Shown in pieces: positions 1 through 9,150 of a stretch of DNA of 44,040 bases. The DNA comes from an uncultured Prevotella sp. (GTDB lineage Bacteria; Bacteroidota; Bacteroidia; Bacteroidales; Bacteroidaceae). Position numbers and translations under genes: made by a program. Location: the NCBI GenBank assembly GCA_937898715.1, contig CALEKA010000103.1, positions 1-44,040 on the forward strand, read 5' to 3'. The notes below the pieces were generated by a model. It saw only the letters and a program-made list of their open reading frames with translations. It had not been told where the DNA came from and ran no database searches. Position 1 is the stretch's first letter. The number at the start of each line of letters is the position of its first letter.

Positions 1-252
1 GGCACATTCATTAATGGAGCAAATAAAGCATATTTAGCAATTCCACGAACCATGAATTCAGTAAGCAGTTTGTTCAGCTTGAGTCATGATATCGAGACTA
101 CGAGCATTGACCAACCTCTTGCAGGAATTATGCACAGCCCCGCACCACGTACAATCTACACCATTTCTGGTCAACGGCTCACAGCCAAGGATCTGAGCCG
201 TTTGCCTAAGGGAATGTATATCATCAATGGAAAGAAGGTCATGGTAAAGTAG
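1..252 (+). CDS. C-terminal fragment of a secreted protein with a Prevotella-type tail (5' end outside window)
   Basis: The reading frame is open from base 1 to the TAG at 250-252, so the gene begins before the window. An internal ATG at 52 is not a credible start because the frame continues upstream with typical module residues (GANKAYLAIP). The end reads IYTISGQRL followed by LPKGMYIINGKKVMVK. This matches the C-terminal tail of many Prevotella and Bacteroides secreted proteins, which resembles type IX sorting tails. The same module (NANKAYL, then SGRRV, then NGKKFIVK) ends the protein at 32080-34038. Only 83 residues are visible, so the catalytic or binding part is unknown. Secretion is inferred from the tail alone. 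Confidence 0.8.
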   Translation, partial: GTFINGANKAYLAIPRTMNSVSSLFSLSHDIETTSIDQPLAGIMHSPAPRTIYTISGQRLTAKDLSRLPKGMYIINGKKVMVK

Positions 253-314
253 ATATTTTCATGGATCTCCCAACCTATAAGCTTTAATATTTACCACACA
301 AATCTAATACGCTA

Positions 315-2792
315 ATGGCATTTGAACGTATATTGCCGAAACGTCTGCCTCAAAATCCTTTTAAGCATGATCCGATGCTTAAGTATGCGGTATTGTTATG
401 TGTTGGGATAACTTTGGGATGGTTTACGAAACAGTGGCATATGCAATGGATTCTATTGTGTATCGGTCTGTTCTTAATGATTGTTGCCATTGCAATTTAT
501 GGTCTGAAGCGCGGGGAAGAGCGAGCTGCAGGGTGGAGCATGATGCTTGTTTCTGCGATGGCTATGATAATGGCTGTGGCAGGATGGACACAGTGCGTAT
601 ACCACAAAGTGCTTATCGACAATTGGCCTACAGAGGCAAAGGTCTGGATCGGAAATGTGGTGAATATTCACAAGGAAAAGGAACGTTATACAACGTTAGA
701 TTTACGTTTGCACGAGGGAGATAAGGCTTGGAGTGAGAAGGTCGTGAGAGTCACCTTTTCGAAAGATTGCTGGGCTAAAAATGGGGAAGAGCAAGTTAAG
801 GTGGGGGATGAGCTCTTCTTTCATTGCAGATTGTCGGGTAGTGTGGAAAAGGTGTGTCCTTCAGATTTTGATTATGCCGATTATCTCACAGTTCATCATA
901 TAAGTGGCACAGGATACGTAGGTAGAAAGCAGAACGTTATCGTTTGGGGTAGTGAAGAATCAATGAAAGGAAAACACTTCACAGAAAAAAACAGCTCTCA
1001 AAATGACAAGCCCAATATTCGTGAAAATCAAGCATCTCAGGTCACGAATTCTCAGTCTTTTCCTAACCTTAAAGAGTTCCAACCCCATACTCATCAGAAA
1101 TCCCCATCAACTCATCCTCTCGCGCTCCACCCTTTAGGACTCATAGAAGGTTTTCGTATAAAAATGCTCGGATGCAGGGAAAAACTGCGTGAAGAATATG
1201 CGCGATATTTTAAGGACGAGCATTTGTCCGTATTGTCGGCATTAACGTTGGGTGATAAGTCCTTGTTGGAGAAAGACACGCAACAAGTCTTTTCCGAGAC
1301 AGGCACGAGCCACATCCTTGCGCTTTCAGGTCTTCATTTAGGCATCTTGGTAAGTATTTTCAACTTTCTTGTGCTGAAACGTTTGCGCCGATGGTGGTCA
1401 CGTGCGATCGGATTGGTATTGGTCGTGTCACTCTTATGGACGTTTACATTCCTTGTGGGCATGCCCATATCGTTGCTTCGTGCATCAACCATGTTTACGT
1501 TGATGCAGATCGGAGTGTGCATAGGTCGAGGTCGTGGAGCTACCCTCAACAATCTCTCCCTATCAGCCATCCTATTGCTTGTAGCCGATCCGTTGTCGCT
1601 CTACGATGTAGGGTTTCAGATGTCGTTTGCTGCAGTATTGGCCATCATTTTAGCCGAAAGATACGTTTGGCAGAGATACCCCTTACCCGTATGGCATGAT
1701 GGTCAATTCGTTTTACTCAAAAAAGCGGGTAGACCCGCGGAACGGAAAAAGTCAGACCACGTGCGCCACGTTGTTATTCCTCGGCTGAAGAATAGCTGTG
1801 CTCGTGGTGCATACAATTTAGTTCGCAATGTAGCATATCCATTTTTCTGTGTATCGGTGAGTGCACAGTGGGGCACGATGCCGCTTGTGCTCTATTATTT
1901 CCACGTAGCCTCACCTTATGCTACTTTTGCCAATTTCGTAGTCATACCAGCTGCCTATGTGCTGCTTTCGTTAGCCCTATTGTTCTTCGTATTGCCCATA
2001 GGCATGTTGCGTGTTGCGTTAGCAGCAGCCATAGCGTGGACATTAGATGTGATGGTACACTTTCTGCAATGGATGTCCACGTTGCCCGGTTCATCTTTCC
2101 ACCATTCGTTATCTTGGTGGACATTAGTCCTCATATGGCTTATTCCCGTGATGGTCTACTCCTTATTTCAAGCTAAAAAAAGGAAAGTCCGCACCTACCT
2201 AATGATGGCTACGACCCTATGCATTGTGGTGGGCATAATGGGGCAAATGGCAGAGCATATAAGCGCCCGCATCACCCCTCGTGTGCTCGTCTACAAAGTC
2301 AATGGTCTTTCAGCAGTACACTTCATACAGTCGCCCGAGCAATCATGCATCCTCTCTTCATTGTCAGCAGATAGTACGGAAAAGAAAATGACCTATGTAA
2401 ACGACAACTATTTCGTTCCCCATGCGATAACTCCTCCCCGAGTGTTGCAAACGACCGGCAGGTGCACCACCCCCTACTTAGTGCAAGAGGGCAGATTCGT
2501 CATCTTTCGTCATAAATCGGTCTATCTTTTAGATCATCCGCTTGCCAGCGTATGGGATAGCCTCCAATCTTCATCAAGCCCACAACGTCGCAGAGAAGTC
2601 GACCTCATGGTGGTAGCCCAAGGCTGTAAGAATAGTTATGCTCAGGTAGACCAAACGATTCATCCCCGACGAGTGGTCCTATTGCCCAACCTATCTGCTC
2701 GATATCGCAAACTATGGAGAAAGGCCTGTACCGCAGCCCATGTCCCCTGTCACGATGTGCAGTCAGAGGGATACTTCGAGTGGCCTCTTTGA
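315..2792 (+). CDS. comEC: ComEC/Rec2-family DNA uptake channel protein
   Basis: This is an 825-residue polytopic membrane protein. ComEC forms the inner-membrane channel that carries single-stranded DNA into the cytoplasm in transformable bacteria. Three hydrophobic segments lie within about residues 24-91. A DUF4131-like (OB-fold) region follows at about 95-200. From about residue 300 comes the competence core, with the hallmark HILALSGLHLG around 332-342 and then many membrane helices. The C-terminal part (about 680-825) is soluble and lacks a clear HxHxDH metallo-beta-lactamase motif, as I understand is common in Bacteroidetes forms. A polar Ser/Gln/His-rich linker at about 213-270 is unusually long. 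The gene stands alone: the partial gene before it ends 62 bases upstream, and the next gene is convergent. Natural competence of this organism cannot be concluded from this gene alone. Confidence 0.9.
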   Translation: MAFERILPKRLPQNPFKHDPMLKYAVLLCVGITLGWFTKQWHMQWILLCIGLFLMIVAIAIYGLKRGEERAAGWSMMLVSAMAMIMAVAGWTQCVYHKVLIDNWPTEAKVWIGNVVNIHKEKERYTTLDLRLHEGDKAWSEKVVRVTFSKDCWAKNGEEQVKVGDELFFHCRLSGSVEKVCPSDFDYADYLTVHHISGTGYVGRKQNVIVWGSEESMKGKHFTEKNSSQNDKPNIRENQASQVTNSQSFPNLKEFQPHTHQKSPSTHPLALHPLGLIEGFRIKMLGCREKLREEYARYFKDEHLSVLSALTLGDKSLLEKDTQQVFSETGTSHILALSGLHLGILVSIFNFLVLKRLRRWWSRAIGLVLVVSLLWTFTFLVGMPISLLRASTMFTLMQIGVCIGRGRGATLNNLSLSAILLLVADPLSLYDVGFQMSFAAVLAIILAERYVWQRYPLPVWHDGQFVLLKKAGRPAERKKSDHVRHVVIPRLKNSCARGAYNLVRNVAYPFFCVSVSAQWGTMPLVLYYFHVASPYATFANFVVIPAAYVLLSLALLFFVLPIGMLRVALAAAIAWTLDVMVHFLQWMSTLPGSSFHHSLSWWTLVLIWLIPVMVYSLFQAKKRKVRTYLMMATTLCIVVGIMGQMAEHISARITPRVLVYKVNGLSAVHFIQSPEQSCILSSLSADSTEKKMTYVNDNYFVPHAITPPRVLQTTGRCTTPYLVQEGRFVIFRHKSVYLLDHPLASVWDSLQSSSSPQRRREVDLMVVAQGCKNSYAQVDQTIHPRRVVLLPNLSARYRKLWRKACTAAHVPCHDVQSEGYFEWPL

Positions 2793-2954
2793 TGAAGATG
2801 CAAGGGCAAGATGTGCTCCGCATAAAAGGGTAGCTCATGCCTTCCATTGCTTCGCGACCATCCATCCATTCGAAAGGTTCCTCATCCATCTTGCAGAAAC
2901 CGCCAAAGGCTCATCCATCCTATGGAAACTTAGCCTCCGTCATATCAGAGATCC

Positions 2955-3791
2955 TCAACCCTTCCCCCAAGCATCGAGTGGATTCTTCAGAATACGGCCT
3001 ACAGAAAGTCCAAGTTCCTTAGCGACGTCTTTGAGCTCATCTTGGAAAAAGTAAGCCACACTTCCTACGAAAGAAACGGGTAGGTCCTTTCGACCATAGG
3101 CCATGACATTTCGTCGGAAAAATCGGGCGAATTCATCTGTCAGCAGCGCATGAATAGCATCTTCCTTGCGATGCCTACTGAGGAAGGGCGCAAACGAAGC
3201 CAAGAAGCGATTGGCCAATGGTTCGCGATAAACGCGCTGAATAATCTCGTCAACCGTAAGTCCATATTCCTCGCTGAAATCTCTGCAGATCGTGGCAGGC
3301 ATCATACCCTTAAGCACATCGCCAATCAGCCTTCTGCCCAGTACCGCACCGCTACCCTCATCGCCCAGAATGTAGCCCAGAGGCGATACATTCTCTACCA
3401 CCTCCCCCTTGATATACAGTCCGCTATTGCTTCCTGTGCCGAGAATGCAGGCAATGCCATCCCGCTTTCCGCAGAGCGCAATTGCAGCCCCCAGCAAGTC
3501 AGATCCTACCGTCACTTCCTGAGCTGAGGGAATAGCTCGGCGCAGAGCCAGCTCCACCACGTTGCATAGTTCTCCGCGGCATCCAGCCCCATAGAAAGCC
3601 ACCACGTCGGGCATTCTGAAGAGTTCATCCGTCAGGAGTTCGTCCCTCAGAATCTGAGCTATCCCCTTGCTGTCGAGCATGAAAGGATTGATGCCCTGTG
3701 TTGAGATTCTTGCAGTGAGCTGCTGTCCGTCATGCAGTAGCCAGTCCGTCTTCGTACTGCCGCTATCGGCAGTCAGTATAAGTTTGTTCAT
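2955..3791 (-). CDS. N-acetylglucosamine kinase-like BadF/BadG-family ATPase
   Basis: This 278-residue protein belongs to the ASKHA superfamily. The phosphate-1 loop is DSGSTKTDW (residues 9-17), the second nucleotide loop is GTGSNSG (118-124), and LGDEGSGAVLG (about 142-152) is the motif typical of the N-acetylglucosamine kinase branch. The predicted reaction is ATP-dependent phosphorylation of GlcNAc or a related amino sugar in the cytoplasm, for salvage from cell wall or host glycans. The gene is transcribed away from the M64 peptidase. A possible -7 box (TACCTTTG) lies 25 bases upstream of the ATG. It is convergent with comEC. Substrate specificity is inferred from family resemblance; glucosamine kinase or another BadF-type kinase is possible. 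Confidence 0.82.
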   Translation of the reverse strand: MNKLILTADSGSTKTDWLLHDGQQLTARISTQGINPFMLDSKGIAQILRDELLTDELFRMPDVVAFYGAGCRGELCNVVELALRRAIPSAQEVTVGSDLLGAAIALCGKRDGIACILGTGSNSGLYIKGEVVENVSPLGYILGDEGSGAVLGRRLIGDVLKGMMPATICRDFSEEYGLTVDEIIQRVYREPLANRFLASFAPFLSRHRKEDAIHALLTDEFARFFRRNVMAYGRKDLPVSFVGSVAYFFQDELKDVAKELGLSVGRILKNPLDAWGKG

Positions 3792-3815
3792 AAGTCAGTC
3801 TCTGATTATTGTCTG

Positions 3816-3823
3816 CAAAGGTA
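3816..3823 (-). promoter_or_regulatory. Possible -7 box (TACCTTTG) for the GlcNAc kinase gene
   Basis: On the minus strand the bases read TACCTTTG, matching the Bacteroidetes -7 consensus TAnnTTTG. It lies 25 bases upstream of the ATG at 3791. No TTTG -33 element is seen at the expected 19-21 base spacing, so support is moderate. Confidence 0.4.
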
Positions 3824-3843
3824 ACGTTTCCGAAGTTTTTACG

Positions 3844-3851
3844 TATCTTTG
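3844..3851 (+). promoter_or_regulatory. Possible -7 box (TATCTTTG) for the M64 peptidase-ftsK pair
   Basis: TATCTTTG matches TAnnTTTG and lies 48 bases before the ATG at 3899. It is arranged divergently from the minus-strand box at 3816-3823. No -33 TTTG is visible at the usual distance. Confidence 0.4.
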
Positions 3852-3898
3852 CAATCACGAAAAAGCATCCCATACATTATTTTTATTCCTAAACGCGA

Positions 3899-5164
3899 AT
3901 GTTACGATTCATATGTGCGCTATGCCTTTCAGCATGGTGCGCTTCTAGCATAGCCGCCCGTCCAGAGCGCACCCTGCGCATCGACTACGACTTCAGCGGC
4001 AACGTCCATGAGCAGCACATCTCAGTGGCCGAACTATGCAGCTTTGCGGGATGGGCAGGCCGTACAGCCCACCTCGACAGCATCCCCCTGCGTGGAAATG
4101 GCGACATCACGCTCACCGATCTTCGTACTGGAGACACGCTCTATCGTCAGTCCTTCTCTACACTCTTCCAGGAGTGGCTCACCACGGAAGAAGCCACGCA
4201 GACCACGCGCTCCTTTGAAAACACCTTCCTGCTCCCCATGCCCACCGACTCGGCACAGGTCACCGTAAGGCTCTACGACTTCAACCACCACGTATCATCC
4301 ACCTTCTCCCACAAGGTCTATCCCCACGACATCCTCATTCGTCAGCTCGACCATACTCCCGTTCCGCCCCATCGCTACTTACATCAGAGCGGATCTCCAG
4401 CCGACAAGATCGACGTGGCCATTGTGGCAGAAGGCTACACTGCTGCTCAAGCCGACGATTTCTATCGCGATGCCCAGACCGCGGTCAACTCCATTCTCAG
4501 CCACGAGCCCTTCAAGAGCTATGCCGATCGCTTCAACTTCGTAGCTGTGGCAGCAGCCTCGCAAGATAGCGACGTGAGCATACCCAAGGAAGGCCTTTGG
4601 CGCAACACCGCGCTAAGTTCCCACTTTTCCACCTTCTATTCCGATCGCTATCTTACCACGCTCCATCAGCGCGACCTCCACAACCTCTTGGCGCGCATTC
4701 CCTACGAGCACATCATCATTCTTGCCAACACCTACACCTATGGTGGCGGAGGCATCTACAACGCCTACACCCTGACCACCACCCACCACGCAGCTTTTCG
4801 CCCAGTGGTAGTCCATGAGTTTGGTCACAGCTTTGGCGGCTTGGCCGACGAATATTATTACGACGATCAGTACGAAAACTACTACAGCTCAGCCACCGAG
4901 CCTTGGGAACCCAACCTTACCACTCTGCACGACTTCAGCCAGAAGTGGCAAGACATGCTTCCCAAGCATACCCCCATCCCCACGAAGCCCGATCTTAAGC
5001 ATATGGATCGCATAGGCGTGTACGAAGGCGGGGGGTACATGTCGAAAGGCGTATATCGAGCCTTTCAAGACTGCCGTATGAAGACCAACGAAACTGCAGC
5101 CTTTTGCCCCGTATGTCAGCGTTCTCTCGCTCGGCTGATCAAGTTCTATACAGACAAGCAATAA
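3899..5164 (+). CDS. Secreted M64-family metallopeptidase (IgA peptidase M64-like)
   Basis: The protein has 421 residues with an N-terminal signal peptide (MLRFICALCLSAWCASSIAA). Residues about 25-140 form a beta-rich M64 N-terminal domain. The peptidase domain starts near DVAIVAEGYT (about 176). The zinc site is HEFGHSFGGLADEY: H306 and H310 bind zinc, E307 is the catalytic base, and the Asp after the Gly pair is the likely third ligand. A Cys-x-x-Cys pair (CPVC) lies near the C terminus. M64 members include the Clostridium ramosum IgA protease, but most Bacteroidetes relatives have unknown substrates, so IgA cleavage should not be assumed. Only 6 bases separate its stop from ftsK, which suggests cotranscription without an obvious functional link. 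Confidence 0.88.
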   Translation: MLRFICALCLSAWCASSIAARPERTLRIDYDFSGNVHEQHISVAELCSFAGWAGRTAHLDSIPLRGNGDITLTDLRTGDTLYRQSFSTLFQEWLTTEEATQTTRSFENTFLLPMPTDSAQVTVRLYDFNHHVSSTFSHKVYPHDILIRQLDHTPVPPHRYLHQSGSPADKIDVAIVAEGYTAAQADDFYRDAQTAVNSILSHEPFKSYADRFNFVAVAAASQDSDVSIPKEGLWRNTALSSHFSTFYSDRYLTTLHQRDLHNLLARIPYEHIIILANTYTYGGGGIYNAYTLTTTHHAAFRPVVVHEFGHSFGGLADEYYYDDQYENYYSSATEPWEPNLTTLHDFSQKWQDMLPKHTPIPTKPDLKHMDRIGVYEGGGYMSKGVYRAFQDCRMKTNETAAFCPVCQRSLARLIKFYTDKQ

Positions 5165-5170
5165 AGTATC

Positions 5171-7762
5171 ATGGCAAAAAAGACTACTCCCAATAAGAAA
5201 CGACGCAACCCCGGCACCATGCCAGCTCCAGCCCCGCGCATCGAACGCATGAAGAAGCAATTCTTCATGCTTAAGAGCTATTGCCGTGCCGACAATGTGC
5301 AGTTCGTCATAGGCCTCTTCGTGTTGGTGATTAGCATATTCCTGCTTATCAGCGTCGTGTCCAACATCTTCACGGGACGCTTTGATCAGAGCTACGTGCA
5401 GAGCGGCACACTGACCCACGCCGCCAATTATGGAGGCAAACTCGGCGCCTACCTCTCCGACTATCTGATGAACACCTGTTTTGGCCTCTTCTCCATCCTC
5501 ATCCCCGTATTTTTGCTTTTGGTGGGTGTGAAGTTGATCAATACCTATAGCGTGCGTCTATGGAAATGGTTTGTCAACCTTTCCATCGTCATGATATGGG
5601 GCTCCACCTTCATGTCGCTCATCACGCAGATGCTGCCCGATCGCATCACCAAGAATGTAGGTTTTAGCCTCGGTGGCAACCACGGTAGCTACATCACGCG
5701 CCAGCTCACCGACAATCTCGGAAGTCTGGGCGCATGGATTGTAGTGCTCGTCGTAGCCGTGCTCTATCTGATGTATCTCACCAGCGAGACGGTCAACGTT
5801 GTGCGCCGTATGCTTCGTCCGCAGGACTTCATCAAAGACAAACTCGCGAAGCGCAAATCCGCTGTTGGCGATGGTGAGGAAGAAACCAGCGATGCCATCA
5901 ATGACGACGAAGCACCTGATGCCGACTCCGAGGGCGAACCATCCGACAATGCCGACGATGAGAACGCACCCTATTTTTCTGAAGAAGAACTCAAGGCCGA
6001 GGCAGAGGATCAGGAAGAGGCAGAGAGTGGTGCCGTGTCCATCGATCTCGGCACCGACGTATCGGCCCCATCGACCGACGAGTCCAAGCCTACAGCTGCC
6101 AGTGGCGAGATGGAAATCGTGGTCAATTCCGCTGGCGAGACTTCGCCCTCAGCACCTTCCACTTCCGATACGAAGCTCGACATCACCGCTCCCGTAGTCG
6201 ACGACAAGGCCAAAGGAAAGACCGTAGAGGAAGTGGCTTCAATGGAACCTTACGATCCGCGCAAGGACTTGGAGTATTACAAGTTCCCCACCATTCCCCT
6301 GCTCAAGCACTACGAAGACAACGGCCCCAACGTCGACATGGCAGAGCAGAATGCCAACAAGGATCGCATCATCACCGTCCTGCGCAACTTCGGCGTGGAA
6401 ATCTCGAGTATCAAAGCCACCATCGGCCCCACCATTACCCTCTACGAGGTGACCCCCGCTCCCGGTGTGCGCATCAACAAAATACGCAATCTCGAGGACG
6501 ATATAGCCCTCTCCCTCTCCGCCCTCGGCATCCGTATCATAGCCCCTATACCCGGCAAGGGCACCATTGGTATAGAAGTGCCCAACAAGAACCCGCGCAT
6601 TGTCTCGATGGAAAGCATCATCAACACGCGCAAGTTCCAAGAGTCCACCTTCGAGCTCCCCATTGCTTTGGGCAAGACCATTACCAACGAAGTGTTCATG
6701 GTCGACCTCGCCAAGATGCCCCACCTCCTCGTGGCAGGTGCTACGGGTCAGGGTAAGTCCGTCGGACTGAATGCCATTATCACCTCCTTGCTCTACAAGA
6801 AGCACCCTGCCGAACTCAAGTTTGTCATGGTCGACCCCAAGAAGGTAGAGTTCTCCATCTATGCCCCCATAGAAAAGCACTTCTTGGCCAAGATCCCCGA
6901 CGACAATGAAGATCCCATCATCACCGACGTGACCAAGGTGGTGCAGACGCTCAAGAGCCTTTGCCAACTCATGGACCATCGCTACGACCTCTTGAAGAAG
7001 GCCAAGGTGCGCAACATCAAGGAGTACAACGCCAAGTTTAAGTCGCGCCAGCTTCTGCCCAAGTATGGCCATGAATTTATGCCCTATATCGTAGTGATCA
7101 TCGACGAGTTTGGCGACCTCATCATGACGGCGGGCAAGGAAGTAGAACTTCCCATCGCCCGTATTGCCCAGTTGGCACGTGCCGTGGGCATCCACATGGT
7201 CATCGCCACGCAGCGCCCCACCACCAATATTATCACCGGTACCATCAAGGCCAACTTCCCCGCCCGTATGGCGTTCAAGGTAATGTCGCAGATCGATAGC
7301 CGCACCATCCTCGACCAGGGCGGAGCCAATCAGCTTGTCGGCAAGGGCGATATGCTCTTCCTCTGTGGCAACACCCCCGTGCGTGTACAGTGTGCCTTTG
7401 TCGATACGCCCGAGGTGGAGAAGATCAACGAGTTCATCTCCGAGCAACAGGGCTATCTCTCTGCTTTCGAACTTCCCGAACCCGAGATGGACGACGATGG
7501 AGTTAGCAAGGGTGGCGATCTTTCGGGCGAGACGCTCGACCCGATGTTTGAGGAAGCAGCCCGTCTCATTGTGGTGCATCAGCAAGGCTCCACCTCGCTC
7601 ATTCAGCGAAAGTTCTCCATCGGCTACAACCGTGCTGGTCGACTTATGGACCAACTTGAGCGAGCAGGCATCGTAGGTCCCACACGCGGTTCGAAACCTC
7701 GCGAAGTGCTCATCTCCGATGAGACCACACTCGATGCGAAGCTCATGGAGCTGCACAGCTGA
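5171..7762 (+). CDS. ftsK: DNA translocase FtsK
   Basis: FtsK anchors at the division septum and pumps DNA so that chromosome dimers and termini are cleared before cell closure. The 863-residue protein has four hydrophobic segments in the first 200 residues. An acidic, Ser/Thr/Pro-rich linker of about 120 residues follows (about 225-345). The motor then carries Walker A GATGQGKS near residue 522 and Walker B VVIIDEFGDL near 640. The C terminus has the winged-helix gamma domain (QRKFSIGYNRAGRLMDQLE) that reads KOPS-like polarity sequences. The short linker is typical of Bacteroidetes compared with E. coli FtsK. A large antisense frame over its 3' half is a shadow and not a gene. It follows the M64 peptidase by 6 bases. 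Confidence 0.96.
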   Translation: MAKKTTPNKKRRNPGTMPAPAPRIERMKKQFFMLKSYCRADNVQFVIGLFVLVISIFLLISVVSNIFTGRFDQSYVQSGTLTHAANYGGKLGAYLSDYLMNTCFGLFSILIPVFLLLVGVKLINTYSVRLWKWFVNLSIVMIWGSTFMSLITQMLPDRITKNVGFSLGGNHGSYITRQLTDNLGSLGAWIVVLVVAVLYLMYLTSETVNVVRRMLRPQDFIKDKLAKRKSAVGDGEEETSDAINDDEAPDADSEGEPSDNADDENAPYFSEEELKAEAEDQEEAESGAVSIDLGTDVSAPSTDESKPTAASGEMEIVVNSAGETSPSAPSTSDTKLDITAPVVDDKAKGKTVEEVASMEPYDPRKDLEYYKFPTIPLLKHYEDNGPNVDMAEQNANKDRIITVLRNFGVEISSIKATIGPTITLYEVTPAPGVRINKIRNLEDDIALSLSALGIRIIAPIPGKGTIGIEVPNKNPRIVSMESIINTRKFQESTFELPIALGKTITNEVFMVDLAKMPHLLVAGATGQGKSVGLNAIITSLLYKKHPAELKFVMVDPKKVEFSIYAPIEKHFLAKIPDDNEDPIITDVTKVVQTLKSLCQLMDHRYDLLKKAKVRNIKEYNAKFKSRQLLPKYGHEFMPYIVVIIDEFGDLIMTAGKEVELPIARIAQLARAVGIHMVIATQRPTTNIITGTIKANFPARMAFKVMSQIDSRTILDQGGANQLVGKGDMLFLCGNTPVRVQCAFVDTPEVEKINEFISEQQGYLSAFELPEPEMDDDGVSKGGDLSGETLDPMFEEAARLIVVHQQGSTSLIQRKFSIGYNRAGRLMDQLERAGIVGPTRGSKPREVLISDETTLDAKLMELHS

Positions 7763-7802
7763 TGACTATTTCCTCTCGTGCTAGAACATTATTCTCTTTA
7801 AA

Positions 7803-8037
7803 TAGTTTTGTGGGAGACGCGTCACGCGTCGGCATCATAAGCGAACTAATAGCGCCTCAGCCAATACTGGGGACGCGTCCTCGCGTCGGCGAAGTAAGTT
7901 TTCTGTAAGTATCATTAAGTGCTTAGAAAAATGCTTGCTTTTGCTGCCGACGCGAGGACGCGTCGCTCCCAGTATTGACTGAAAGACTTCTTCCTCGCTA
8001 TTGATGCCGACGCGGGACGCGTCGCCCACAAAACTAA
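7803..8037. repeat. Nested palindromic GACGCG repeats (two inverted pairs)
   Basis: Four copies of a REP-like hairpin (core GACGCG-3 or 4 nt-CGCGTC) are arranged as nested inverted pairs. The outer arms are at 7803-7837 and 8002-8036 and carry GTTTTGTGGG flanks. The inner arms are at 7857-7890 and 7946-7981 and carry CAGCCAATACTGGG-type flanks. The structure follows ftsK by about 40 bases and might act as a transcript end. Related copies occur at 11328, 24916, 30712, 34362 and 43674. Confidence 0.85.
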
Positions 8038-8054
8038 TGAATTTTCTTATCTGA

Positions 8055-8211
8055 ATTATCCCTTGGTCCAGAATTTTCTTGACCGAGGGATAATTTTGAC
8101 GCGATCGAGGGATAATTTTGACGCGACCGAGGGATAATTTTGACGCGATCGAGGGATAATTTTGACGCGATCGAGGGGTAATTTTGACGCGATCGGGGGG
8201 GTAATCAGAAC
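8055..8211. repeat. GGGATAAT hairpin followed by a 22-bp tandem array
   Basis: An inverted pair ATTATCCCTTGGTC / GACCGAGGGATAAT (one mismatch) forms a hairpin at 8055-8094. Behind it, from 8101, come four full copies of a 22-bp unit (GCGATCGAGGGATAATTTTG plus AC) with one or two changes, then a decayed copy. No spacer diversity exists, so this is not CRISPR. The rest of 7763-8477 holds no gene that I can support. Confidence 0.85.
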
Positions 8212-8436
8212 AAGGATGTGGGAGGGAAGTAAGTTCAGCGGGAAAACGCAGTCTTATCCAGCATTATTCCCATATGAAGACTTCAGTAAACTAAGCTTTG
8301 AATTTCTTTAGCATAAAGTTCTCAATCCGTCAGATACTCCTTTAAAACCCTCAACACATCTCTACAAGCTATAAAAAGGCGTTAAACGTGTTCCATATTT
8401 ATGGCCATAATCTGGCTGACTTTTATAAAAAAGCAT

Positions 8437-8444
8437 TATATTTG
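8437..8444 (+). promoter_or_regulatory. Possible -7 box (TATATTTG) for the LolA-like gene
   Basis: TATATTTG fits TAnnTTTG and sits 33 bases before the ATG at 8478. It lies downstream of the in-frame ATG at 8388, which argues that 8478 is the real start. A convincing -33 element is not visible. Confidence 0.48.
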
Positions 8445-8477
8445 CATTTATATTTACACATTGCAAAACGACTATCA

Positions 8478-9119
8478 ATGAAGAACATCAAACGCATCAT
8501 ATCCACCCTTGCAGTAGCATGTGCCGTAAGCCTCTCGGGTTTTGCTCAGACGGCACGTCAAGTGCTCGACCACACGGCAGCAAAGATCAAAAACAGTGGT
8601 GGCATAGAAGCACAATTCGAGGGAACACAGTTTAAAGGCACCCATGAGGCAGGATCGGCTTATGGCAAGATCCAAATGCAAGGATCGAAGTATAAGATTC
8701 AGACGAGTGCCTTGACCACGTGGTTCGATGGCAAGACACAGTGGACGCTTATGAACGGTAGCGACGAGGTGAACGTAAGCAAACCCTCAGCTGCCGAGCA
8801 GCAACAAGCGAATCCTTACACCTTTATCAACCTCTACAAGCAGGGGTACAATCTCAAACTTTCCAATACATCGTATCATGGCAGGGCTTGTCACGAAGTG
8901 CGCATGATGGCACAGAGCAAGAACAGTGCATTGCAACTCGTCATCATCGTGATTGAAAAGTCCACGCAGCTACCCGTCTCTATCCGTGTGAAGGACAATC
9001 GCGGAGAGTGGACACGTATCCGCGTGAGCAACGTGCGCACCCACCGTCATTGGAACGATGCCGACTTCAAGTTCAACACTAAAAGCCATCCTGGCATTGA
9101 GGTGATCGACTTAAGATAG
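8478..9119 (+). CDS. LolA-like periplasmic lipoprotein chaperone
   Basis: The protein has 213 residues from the ATG at 8478, beginning with a signal peptide (MKNIKRIISTLAVACAVSLS...GFAQ). The frame is open back to 8388, but those 30 residues are not signal-like and the likely promoter lies inside them. The mature part is a LolA/LolB-type half-barrel: ARQVLDHTAAKIKNSGGIEAQF at the start, then alternating beta strands, including FDGKTQWTLMNGSDEVNV. LolA carries outer-membrane lipoproteins across the periplasm, and Bacteroidetes encode divergent forms of it. Placement in this family rests on fold-level similarity and layout. Neighbours give no extra clue: ftsK is far upstream, and trxB follows after a repeat-filled gap. 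Confidence 0.72.
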   Translation: MKNIKRIISTLAVACAVSLSGFAQTARQVLDHTAAKIKNSGGIEAQFEGTQFKGTHEAGSAYGKIQMQGSKYKIQTSALTTWFDGKTQWTLMNGSDEVNVSKPSAAEQQQANPYTFINLYKQGYNLKLSNTSYHGRACHEVRMMAQSKNSALQLVIIVIEKSTQLPVSIRVKDNRGEWTRIRVSNVRTHRHWNDADFKFNTKSHPGIEVIDLR

Positions 9120-9150
9120 GCTTAGTTTATAAGTTTATGAACTCAGTTTA

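Noticed and set aside
52..252. Stand-alone 66-residue gene
   Set aside because: The same frame is open to base 1 with matching module residues, so it is the end of a longer gene.
2793..2954. Possible remnant gene between comEC and the kinase
   Set aside because: Short frames there have no conserved motif. The repeated CATCCATC words look incidental.
6239..7756. 505-residue frame antisense to ftsK
   Set aside because: It lies wholly over the conserved FtsK motor. Its His/Gly/Leu-rich translation has no recognisable domain, as expected from the codon bias of the real gene.
8081..8211. 22-bp array considered as a CRISPR
   Set aside because: The copies are directly head to tail with no spacers, and there are no cas genes.
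8388..8477. 30-residue N-terminal extension of the LolA-like protein
   Set aside because: A TATATTTG box lies inside it, and the signal peptide begins at the later ATG.
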